From: Halorubrum sp.
GTDB taxonomy: Archaea > Halobacteriota > Halobacteria > Halobacteriales > Haloferacaceae
Length of the DNA: 34,317 bases
Assembly (NCBI GenBank): GCA_003554605.1
Contig: PWGU01000206.1
Location: 1 to 34,317 of the forward strand
Reading direction: 5' to 3'
Part shown: in pieces, positions 8,361-15,483 of the stretch
Layout of the letters: every line of letters begins with the position of its first letter
Position numbering within the stretch: the first letter of the stretch is position 1
Program-made: the position numbers and the translations under genes
The notes under the pieces: generated by a model
Told to the model about the DNA's origin: nothing
Database searches by the model: none
The model's input: the letters and a program-made list of their open reading frames with translations, nothing else

Positions 8361-9158
8361 ATGGACCTCGTTCAGGCCCTTCACGCGACCGATGGGGCGG
8401 TCGCGGTCGTCGGCGCCGGCGGCAAGAAGACGACGTTGTACGCGCTCGCCGACCGACTCGATCGGGCGGTCGTCACCGCCACGGTCCGGATCCCGATCTT
8501 CGACCACGCCGTCGACGCCGTTCGGGTCACCTCCGACCCCGTCGCTGCCGTTCGGGAGGAACGCGCCGACGGATCCCTCGGCCTCATCCCGGAACGTGAG
8601 CGATCGGATCGCTATCGCGGCTACGACCCGGCGACCGTCGACGACCTGATAGCCGCTCACGACGGGCCGGTATGTATCAAGGCCGATGGGGCCCGTCTTC
8701 GGGAGTTCAAGGCCCCGAACGACCGCGAGCCGCAGATCCCCACGCGGACGGACGTGGTCGTGCCCATCGTCTCCGCGAGCGTCGTCGGCGAGCCGCTCGA
8801 TGAGGGGCTCGTCCACCGGCCGGAGCGGGTGGTCGCGGTCGCGCGCGCCGCCGGGCTCGACGTCTCGATCGGGGATCCGATCACGGCCGAACTCGTCGGG
8901 ACGGTGCTCGCCAGCCCCGACGGGGGGCTCCGCGGCGTCCCCGAAGGCGCGGTCGCCATCCCGCTCTGTAACAAGGTCGATGACGCCGAACGGGAGGGAT
9001 CGGCGCGGGCGATCGCGGCGGCGTTCCGGCGTCGCCACGAGGAACGCGACGACGGCCGCACCGACGACCGACCGCACGTTTCGGTACCGCACGTCGTGCT
9101 CGGTCGGCTGATCGATGGGGTCGTCGTCGACGTGGTGCCGGTTGACGCCCCCGAGTAA
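8361..9158 (+). CDS. yqeC: Putative selenium-dependent hydroxylase accessory protein YqeC
   Basis: MDLVQALHATDGAVAVVGAGGKKTTLYALADRL...VCIKADGARLREFKAPNDREPQIPTRTDVVVPIVSASVVGEPLDEGLVHRPERV; P-loop-like GAGGKKTT; TATA-like CATTTTACC at 8331-8339. Confidence 0.82.
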   Translation: MDLVQALHATDGAVAVVGAGGKKTTLYALADRLDRAVVTATVRIPIFDHAVDAVRVTSDPVAAVREERADGSLGLIPERERSDRYRGYDPATVDDLIAAHDGPVCIKADGARLREFKAPNDREPQIPTRTDVVVPIVSASVVGEPLDEGLVHRPERVVAVARAAGLDVSIGDPITAELVGTVLASPDGGLRGVPEGAVAIPLCNKVDDAEREGSARAIAAAFRRRHEERDDGRTDDRPHVSVPHVVLGRLIDGVVVDVVPVDAPE

Positions 9159-9244
9159 CCCGGACGGATCGGTCGAATCCGTGCGCTTCGCGGGCTCCGT
9201 CCCGAGTCGAACGGTTCAAGTATTCGCTGGCTGTCCGTTAGGAT

Positions 9245-9616
9245 ATGAAAGATCAGGGACGCTCCACGCGCAAGCGAACCGGCGGTCGATTGAAACACGC
9301 CTCGAACAAGAAGCGACACCAGCTCGGTCGCGAGCCAGCGGAGACGACCGTTGGCGAGCCGCGCATTCAGTACATCGACTCCCGCGGCAACGATAAGAAG
9401 GTCCGTGCGCTCTCGACGAACGTCGCACAGGTCGCCGACGGCGGCGAGGTCGTCGAGGCGACGATCGAGGACGTCGTCGAGAACCCCTCGAACGTCAACT
9501 ACGTCCGGCGGAACATCATCACGAAGGGTGCCATCATCGAGACCTCCGAGGGTCGTGCCCGCGTCACCTCCCGTCCGGGACAGACCGGCGGCGTCAACGC
9601 CGTCCTCCTCGATTAG
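9245..9616 (+). CDS. rps8e: 30S ribosomal protein S8e
   Basis: 123 aa: MKDQGRSTRKRTGGRLKHASNKKRHQLGREPAETTVGEPRIQYIDSRGNDKKVRALSTNVAQV...ITKGAIIETSEGRARVTSRPGQTGGVNAVLLD. Confidence 0.97.
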   Translation: MKDQGRSTRKRTGGRLKHASNKKRHQLGREPAETTVGEPRIQYIDSRGNDKKVRALSTNVAQVADGGEVVEATIEDVVENPSNVNYVRRNIITKGAIIETSEGRARVTSRPGQTGGVNAVLLD

Positions 9617-9652
9617 ACGACGTCGTCCGCCCACGATCGCGTATCACCATTC

Positions 9653-10063
9653 TCACACGTCGAAGACGACGTAGGCGTACCACCCACCGTCGCGGCGTTC
9701 GAGGGTCATCTCCGAGTAGGTCACGGCCTTGATCTCCCTCGCATCCACGTCCGCGAGAGGGACGCCCCGGGCCGTCGCGGTCACCGCCCACCCGTGTTCG
9801 GTGTCCTCAACGGCCACCTCGTGGTCGACCGGTAGCACGAGCCGTACGTCCCGCTCGTAGATCAGTTCGTCGAGATACTCGAAGAGGGCGGCCTCCCGGC
9901 TTTCGGCGTCGACGGACAGCTTGAACCGCTCGCCGGTCCCCGGAACGGCCTCACAGCTCGCGGCCGTGAACCCCTCGGCGACGGCCGCAAAGACGGCGGG
10001 GAGCGTCGGCGCGGTCGCTTCGACGGCGACGTCCGCCGTGTGATCCCGCAACTGGTAGCTCAC
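9653..10063 (-). CDS. Archease (RtcB ligase-activating protein)
   Basis: Probable GTG start at 10063: (V)SYQLRDHTADVAVEATAPTLPAVFAAVAEGF...YLDELIYERDVRLVLP...EIKAVTYSEMTLERRDGGWYAYVVFDV. Confidence 0.93.
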   Translation of the reverse strand: MSYQLRDHTADVAVEATAPTLPAVFAAVAEGFTAASCEAVPGTGERFKLSVDAESREAALFEYLDELIYERDVRLVLPVDHEVAVEDTEHGWAVTATARGVPLADVDAREIKAVTYSEMTLERRDGGWYAYVVFDV

Positions 10064-10186
10064 GGCGGTAGTTACGTCGGTACGGTCTTCGCGTTTTCCA
10101 TCCGCATCCGACGGATGCAACGAGGGGTTTCCAGCGCCTCGGCATGGCGGTGGAGTTATATTCAGCGCGCGTGTTATCTCATCTCA

Positions 10187-10660
10187 GTGAGTATCAACGT
10201 GCGGAAACGGACGGATCCGCCCGGTCACGCGGACCACGTCACGGCCGCGTGGGAGCTAAAGGAGCGGATCCGACGGGAAGAGGGGGTCCTCCGACAGCGG
10301 CGTGGGTTCTTCACCGATGCGTATCGACGGTCGACCACCCACCTCCTCTTCGAGAACGGTGATCTCGTCGCCTTCGCGTCCGTCCGTCGGGACGGCTACG
10401 TCCTCTTTCTCGCGGTCGCACCCGAGTGCCGCGGCCGTGGGTACGCGGCAAGTCTCATCGCCGACGTCGCCGACGAACACCGGGCGGTGACGTGTCACGC
10501 ACGGGTGTCGAACGAGCCCGCACTCGGCTTTTACGACCATCTTGGCTTCGAGGTAAAACGACGGATCGACTCATACTACGAGGACGGCGGCGACGCCTTC
10601 TATCTCGTGCTCGGCTCCGACGGCCTCCGTGAGCGCCTTTCGGCGTTCGTTCGGCGGTGA
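10187..10660 (+). CDS. GNAT family N-acetyltransferase
   Basis: Probable GTG start at 10187 (VSINVRKRTDPPGHADHV...); VLFLAVAPECRGRGYAASLIADVADEH acetyl-CoA loop and ARVSNEPALGFYDHLGFEV; TTATAT at about 10157-10162. Confidence 0.88.
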   Translation: MSINVRKRTDPPGHADHVTAAWELKERIRREEGVLRQRRGFFTDAYRRSTTHLLFENGDLVAFASVRRDGYVLFLAVAPECRGRGYAASLIADVADEHRAVTCHARVSNEPALGFYDHLGFEVKRRIDSYYEDGGDAFYLVLGSDGLRERLSAFVRR

Positions 10661-10771
10661 GCGGGCGTCCGCGCCTCCACAGCCGCGGTCGAGGAACACG
10701 AAGGGATCCGCCCACATTCCGTTACCGTCCAAACCGACAGCCATTAGCGCCCGCCGCGAGGAGTCGGGCGC

Positions 10772-11992
10772 ATGACCGAGCCCAGCGCTGAGACGCTCGC
10801 AGACCGGGTTCGTGCCGGCGACCTCCGCCTCCACGAACTCGAAGAACACGCCGATGCCGACGTGGCCGCGACGGCCCGTCGGCTGCTCGTCGCCGAGGTG
10901 GCCGACGCCGACGTCGACGTCCTCGGCGAGTACGCCTTCGACGCCGCGGACGCCGACGCAAACATCGAGAACATGATCGGGGCGGTGCAGGTTCCGCTCG
11001 GCGTCGCCGGGCCCGTCGCGATCGACGGCGACGCGCTCTCCGGGGAGCGGTACCTCCCGCTCGCGACGACGGAGGGGGCGCTCGTCGCCTCGCTCAACCG
11101 TGGCTGTTCGGTGCTCAACGACGCCGGCGGGGCGACCGCCCGGGTGACGAAACGGGGGATGACCCGCGCTCCGGTGTTCCGCGTCGCCGACGTCGCGGGG
11201 GCGGCCACCCTTGTCGAGTGGGTCGAGGACAACATTTCGGAGCTCCGGGCGGCCGCCGAGGCGACGACGAGTCACGGTGAGCTGCTCGACGTGACACCCT
11301 ACGTCGTCGGCAACAACGTCTACCTTCGGTTCCGCTACGACACGAAAGACGCGATGGGGATGAATATGGCTACCATCGCCACCGGCGAGGCCTGTGAACT
11401 GATCGAAGCCGAGACCGACGCCTCGCTCGTCGCGCTCTCGGGGAACCTCTGTTCGGACAAAAAGCCCGCCGCGGTCAACGCGGTCGAGGGCCGTGGCCGG
11501 TCGGTTTCGGCTGACGTCACGATCCCCCGCGAGATCGTCGAGGAACGTCTCCATACGACGCCGGAGGCGATCGCCGAGATCAACACGCGAAAGAACCTCG
11601 TCGGCTCCGCGAAGGCCGGCTCGCTCGGGTTCAACGCCCACGTCGCCAACGCGGTCGCCGCGATGTTCCTCGCGACCGGGCAGGACGAGGCGCAGGTTGT
11701 CGAGGGGGCGAACGCGATCACGACCGCGGAGACGACCCCCGAGGGCGACCTCTACTGTTCGGTTTCGCTCGCGAGCCTGGAGGTTGGGACCGTCGGCGGC
11801 GGCACGCGGCTGCCGACGCAGGCGGCCGGCCTGGAGATCCTCGGCGTTCGCGGCGGCGGCGACCCGGCCGGCGGCAACGCCGATGCGCTCGCGGAGGCGA
11901 TCGCCGTCGGCGCGCTGGCGGGCGAGCTCTCGCTGTTGGCGGCACTCGGCTCCCGGCACCTCTCCTCGGCACACGCCGACCTCGGGCGCTAA
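10772..11992 (+). CDS. hmgA: 3-hydroxy-3-methylglutaryl-CoA reductase (class I, archaeal)
   Basis: 406 aa: ENMIGAVQVPLGVAGPV, TTEGALVASLNRGC, DAMGMNMATIATGEA, GNLCSDKKPAAVNAVEGRG, NAHVANAVAAMFLATGQD, GTVGGGTRLPTQ. Confidence 0.97.
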   Translation: MTEPSAETLADRVRAGDLRLHELEEHADADVAATARRLLVAEVADADVDVLGEYAFDAADADANIENMIGAVQVPLGVAGPVAIDGDALSGERYLPLATTEGALVASLNRGCSVLNDAGGATARVTKRGMTRAPVFRVADVAGAATLVEWVEDNISELRAAAEATTSHGELLDVTPYVVGNNVYLRFRYDTKDAMGMNMATIATGEACELIEAETDASLVALSGNLCSDKKPAAVNAVEGRGRSVSADVTIPREIVEERLHTTPEAIAEINTRKNLVGSAKAGSLGFNAHVANAVAAMFLATGQDEAQVVEGANAITTAETTPEGDLYCSVSLASLEVGTVGGGTRLPTQAAGLEILGVRGGGDPAGGNADALAEAIAVGALAGELSLLAALGSRHLSSAHADLGR

Positions 11993-12016
11993 CGGGTCGA
12001 AACCGTCGTCAACCGT

Positions 12017-12394
12017 TTATACCGACGATCGACCGCAGTCGACCCGCCGGTTCGTGTGGTATATCACCCAGAGCGCGCCGGTGCCGGCGAGGGCGACGCC
12101 GACCCAGACGGCGGCCCCGTCGCCGGCGACCGCGGCGGTGGAGAGCCCGATGCCGGCGATCCCGTGCCCCAACGAGATCCCACCCCGCCCTCGGATCCCG
12201 TATGCGACGGTGAGGGGAAGCAGGGCGAGCCCACAGCATAAAACCAGAAGTCGAATCCCCTCGACCCCGGTGGGTTGCCGGACCACCGCGGCGCCGACGC
12301 TCGCGATGAACACCCCCGCAAGGATCATCGCGACGAGCCCCACGGCGAACGGTCCACCCGTGGTCGGCGACCGATACCTGCTGGCGTTGCTCAT
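12017..12394 (-). CDS. Small integral membrane protein, unknown function
   Basis: 125 aa from MSNASRYRSPTTGG; several hydrophobic segments (VGLVAMILAGVFIASVGAAVV, LLVLCCGLALLPLTVAYGI, WVGVALAGTGALWVIYH). Confidence 0.72.
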   Translation of the reverse strand: MSNASRYRSPTTGGPFAVGLVAMILAGVFIASVGAAVVRQPTGVEGIRLLVLCCGLALLPLTVAYGIRGRGGISLGHGIAGIGLSTAAVAGDGAAVWVGVALAGTGALWVIYHTNRRVDCGRSSV

Positions 12395-12543
12395 TGGTAC
12401 CAATACACATCTGCGCATGGGCACAAAAATATCAGTCAGACGACCGTCCGATTCACGTCGGACATCGCCGCGGAGGGTTGGCGGCCCCCTCACCGGGCGT
12501 CGCGTCGATCGGCGATGGGGATACGGTCGGCAGCACGACGCGG

Positions 12544-12879
12544 TTAGCCGTTGCCGAGGGCTTCGCGTCCGAGTCGGGTGATCCGGTAGATGACCTCACC
12601 GCTCACCGGCTCGACGAGCCCCGAGGTGGACAGCGTCTCGATCCGCCGTTCGACGTAGCCGACGTGCAACCCGGTGTTGCCCGCGATGAGGGCCGGATAG
12701 TCGGCCGTCGAGCCGTCAAGATAGCGCAGGATCCGTCGATCGGAGACGTTGAGCGCCACCGACTCGCTGTCGTCACTCGTCGGCCGGCTGCGGTCATCCC
12801 CGTCCCCCGACGGGTTCGAGGCATCCGTTCCGGGTGGGTCGGGCCCATCACCTCCGACGGCTTCGTCCGATGTCGACAT
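12544..12879 (-). CDS. Winged-helix transcriptional regulator, PhiH1-repressor-like
   Basis: SDRRILRYLDGSTADYPALIAGNTGLHVGYVERRIETLSTSGLVEPVSGEVIYRITRLGREAL; TATA-like CTTAACC about 26 nt upstream of the ATG at 12879. Confidence 0.85.
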   Translation of the reverse strand: MSTSDEAVGGDGPDPPGTDASNPSGDGDDRSRPTSDDSESVALNVSDRRILRYLDGSTADYPALIAGNTGLHVGYVERRIETLSTSGLVEPVSGEVIYRITRLGREALGNG

Positions 12880-12884
12880 ACATC

Positions 12885-12899
12885 GTGTTAACGTAACAC
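12885..12899. promoter_or_regulatory. Perfect inverted repeat GTGTTA-ACG-TAACAC, candidate autoregulatory operator
   Basis: 6-bp arms with a 3-bp spacer, between the inferred TATA (about 12905) and the start codon (12879) of the PhiH1-like regulator. Confidence 0.5.
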
Positions 12900-12989
12900 A
12901 TGGTTAAGAACACATCGGCAATTCCGAGTGTTTGAGAACGGAGTCGTTTCCCGTCCGTTGGTGATCCCGATCCATGGGTGATCGCGCGT

Positions 12990-14381
12990 CTAATCGTCCG
13001 CGCGAGCGGACCGCTGCCCCTCCACGTCGGGCGTGGCCGCGAGCATCGGTGTTCCGTCGGCACGGGGTCCCAAACGCGGTCCGTGGGGTCCCTCATCGGG
13101 GTCGATCCGTCGCTGGATGCGGTAGTCCGTCGAGCGCTCCATCGGGACCCGGCCGATGGCGGTGATCATCTCGACGTAGTCGTCGAATGACCGATACTCC
13201 CCGTACTCGCCGCCGGCCCGGCTGGTTATCTCCTCCGAAAGGATCGTCCCCATGAAGTCGTCCGCGCCGCAGTTGAGCAGTTTCAGTCCGTGTGCATCGC
13301 CGGATTTGACCCACGACGCCTGGATGTGATCGACGTTGTCGAGGAAGAGGCGGGCGACGGCGACGACCAGTTCGTCCTCGTCGTGTGAGGGCCCCCCATC
13401 GACGATCCCGCGTCGATAAAGCGGCGTGTTCCGGTGGATAAACGAGAGCGGGACGAACTCGGTAATTCCGCCGGTACGGTCCTGGAGGTCGCGGATCACG
13501 CCCAGATGTTCGGCTCGATGGGCGACCGTCTCGACGTGCCCGTACATCATCGTCGAGGTGACATCGAGGCCGGCGGCGACCGCCCCCTCGATCGCGGCGA
13601 CCCAGTCGTCCGTCCGGATCTTCCCCGGACAGATCACGTCCCGAACCTCGTCGACGAGGATCTCGGCGGCCGTCCCGGGTGCGGAATCGAGCCCGGCGGC
13701 GGCGAGTTCGCGATAGACCCGTTCGTAGCTCCAGTCGGTTCCACGCCGGGCGTGATAGGCCTCTTCCGGCGTCATCGAGTGGAGATGGACGCCGCCGACG
13801 GACATCGCGCGCATCTGTTCGAGATAGGTCCCCGGATCGGTCACGTAGCGCTCGGGCGGCTTGTAGTTCACCTCGCGTGCGGGATCCTCGTGGGCGGCGA
13901 GGATCTCGTGGTGTTCGGCGTTCAACGCGAAGGCGGGATGGAGTCCGGAGACCGAACAGACCTCGTAGATGCCGAACTCGAGCGCTTCCTCGACGATCGC
14001 CCGCGACTCGGCGGGCGTTTTCGTGAACCCCGGATGGTCGACGTCGGCGTCGACCTCGAAGGCGTGTGCGCTGTCTTTGAAGTTACAGAAGAGACAGCCC
14101 GTGTTGCAGGCGGTCGTCACGTTGTTGTTGAGGTTGGCGACGAAGGTGACTCCCTCCCCCACGGTTTCGGCGCGGCGGCGGTCGGCGGCCTCCAAGACGG
14201 CCTCCTTTCGTTCGGGGTCGATCCCGTCGACGTCGGTGCCGGTCGCGAGCAGCTCCGTGGCGTCCGCGACGCTGAGCCGGTGGCCGTCACGCGCCTTCGC
14301 GAGCGCGTTCTCGAAGGACTGATCGGTGCCGGGCTCCTCGAAGCCGAACCCGTCCCGATCGGGATCACGCGCCGCGGTCAT
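12990..14381 (-). CDS. cofH: 7,8-didemethyl-8-hydroxy-5-deazariboflavin synthase subunit CofH (coenzyme F420 synthesis)
   Basis: 463 aa; radical SAM CNTGCLFCNF, GFTKTPAESRAIVEEALEFGIYEVCSVSGLHPAF, MMYGHVET, SWVKSGDAHGLKLLNCGADDFMGTILSEEITSRAGG. Confidence 0.95.
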   Translation of the reverse strand: MTAARDPDRDGFGFEEPGTDQSFENALAKARDGHRLSVADATELLATGTDVDGIDPERKEAVLEAADRRRAETVGEGVTFVANLNNNVTTACNTGCLFCNFKDSAHAFEVDADVDHPGFTKTPAESRAIVEEALEFGIYEVCSVSGLHPAFALNAEHHEILAAHEDPAREVNYKPPERYVTDPGTYLEQMRAMSVGGVHLHSMTPEEAYHARRGTDWSYERVYRELAAAGLDSAPGTAAEILVDEVRDVICPGKIRTDDWVAAIEGAVAAGLDVTSTMMYGHVETVAHRAEHLGVIRDLQDRTGGITEFVPLSFIHRNTPLYRRGIVDGGPSHDEDELVVAVARLFLDNVDHIQASWVKSGDAHGLKLLNCGADDFMGTILSEEITSRAGGEYGEYRSFDDYVEMITAIGRVPMERSTDYRIQRRIDPDEGPHGPRLGPRADGTPMLAATPDVEGQRSARADD

Positions 14382-14417
14382 GATCCGTGATTCCCCGCCC
14401 TACGCTTAAAAGCAAGG

Positions 14418-14438
14418 CGGTCACGTCAGACGTGACCG
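14418..14438. promoter_or_regulatory. Perfect palindrome CGGTCACGTC-A-GACGTGACCG in the cofH divergent promoter
   Basis: 10-bp arms and 1-nt spacer, just upstream of the inferred cofH TATA (14405-14412, TTTTAAGC on minus); a further CGGTC half-site lies at 14444-14448. Confidence 0.7.
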
Positions 14439-14488
14439 GTGATCGGTCGATCCCCACCGTTTAGCCCCTCGCGTGCGGAGCTATCGAC

Positions 14489-14923
14489 ATGTATCTCTCA
14501 CATCCGATTCGTCGGATCCGTGAGGATCCGGACCCGGACGCGACCGTCGCACTCGTGATCGAACTCGAAGGAGGCGACGATACACCGACCGCGGATGATG
14601 TCGACGCCGACGAGGACACACCGACTGCGGATGACGTCGCCGCCGACGGGGACACACCGAACGCGGGCGATCCGCTAACTGCCGTGTCCGCGACCGCAAC
14701 CGCCGCCGGCGGCCGGGTCGTCCGCGATCTCGGGTTCGATTGCCACCTCGTCGTCGTTCCCGAGGCTGCAGTCGAGCGATTTTGCGAGCTCGATGGGATC
14801 GTCCGGATCGAGACCGACGCCACGGTCTCGCTGTCGCTCGATCCGCCCGAGGAGGGCGACAGGATGGACGCGCGAACGACGGAGGCAACCCTCAGGGAGC
14901 ATCTGGACGGGGAGGTCGAGTGA
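14489..14923 (+). CDS. Conserved haloarchaeal protein, unknown function, with internal tandem repeat
   Basis: 144 aa: MYLSHPIRRIREDPDPDATVALVIELEGG-[3x12 aa repeat]-VSATATAAGGRVVRDLGFDCHLVVVPEAAVERFCELDGIVRIETDATVSL; TTTAGC about 27 nt upstream of the ATG. Confidence 0.72.
   Translation: MYLSHPIRRIREDPDPDATVALVIELEGGDDTPTADDVDADEDTPTADDVAADGDTPNAGDPLTAVSATATAAGGRVVRDLGFDCHLVVVPEAAVERFCELDGIVRIETDATVSLSLDPPEEGDRMDARTTEATLREHLDGEVE
14573..14680 (+). repeat. Intragenic 36-bp tandem repeat (3 degenerate copies) encoding GDDTPTADDVDA/DEDTPTADDVAA/DGDTPNAGDPLT
   Basis: Seen directly in translation and DNA: gacgatacaccgaccgcggatgatgtcgac..., copies at 14573, 14609 and 14645. Confidence 0.8.
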
Positions 14924-14962
14924 GCCGGACACGAGGCACCGACACCGGGGGCCAGACGGATC

Positions 14963-15358
14963 TTACCCGTCCACGTGGGCACCCACGGGGGCCGACTCGG
15001 TGATCCAGGCGGTCGCCGGGTCGGTCCCGTTGAACGTCTCCACGTCGATACCCGCGACGTCGACGCTGCGTTCGAGATAGCGACGTTTCGGGGGCTCACC
15101 GACGAGCGCCCACCGGGTGACCTCGTGGGCCATGCCGAGTTGGACCGCCCGTCGGAGCGTCTCACGCCCCGCGTCCGAACACGCCCGGCTCGTGTGGACG
15201 ACCATGACCACGCCGTCGATCTCCCGCTCGGTAAACGTCCCACGGAGCCGATCGACGAGGGCGGCTCCCGACGCCGGGCTGATCGCCGTCCCACGCGCGA
15301 ACTCGACGACGAGAACGGCACGCTCCGCCCGAACCGACCATCCGTACTCGTCGTTCAT
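14963..15358 (-). CDS. Conserved haloarchaeal protein, possible STAS/SpoIIAA-like fold
   Basis: 131 aa: MNDEYGWSVRAERAVLVVEFARGTAISPASGAALVDRLRGTFTEREIDGVVMVVHTSRACSDAGRETLRRAVQLG...; TATA-like GCTTATCA (minus) at 15381-15388. Confidence 0.65.
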   Translation of the reverse strand: MNDEYGWSVRAERAVLVVEFARGTAISPASGAALVDRLRGTFTEREIDGVVMVVHTSRACSDAGRETLRRAVQLGMAHEVTRWALVGEPPKRRYLERSVDVAGIDVETFNGTDPATAWITESAPVGAHVDG

Positions 15359-15389
15359 ACATCGACCTCGCCCAAGCAAGTGATAAGCC

Positions 15390-15416
15390 TTCTCACTATT
15401 TTATCAACTGTGAGAA
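15390..15416. promoter_or_regulatory. Inverted repeat TTCTCAC-N13-GTGAGAA upstream of the STAS-like gene
   Basis: 7-bp perfect arms, 13-nt AT-rich spacer, directly upstream of the inferred TATA at 15381-15388. Confidence 0.5.
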
Positions 15417-15483
15417 TATCTCCCGGAACGCTTGCGTGTCGGTGAATCTTGATCTCTCGCCGGTTGCAACTCCGTCCCGCCGA

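Noticed and set aside
8112-9092. 326-aa minus-strand ORF opposite yqeC that extends into the intergenic region
   Set aside because: Mostly the antisense shadow of yqeC; the intergenic end has no convincing coding character or promoter.
10571-11974. 467-aa minus-strand ORF opposite hmgA
   Set aside because: Antisense shadow of a confident gene; no recognisable domain.
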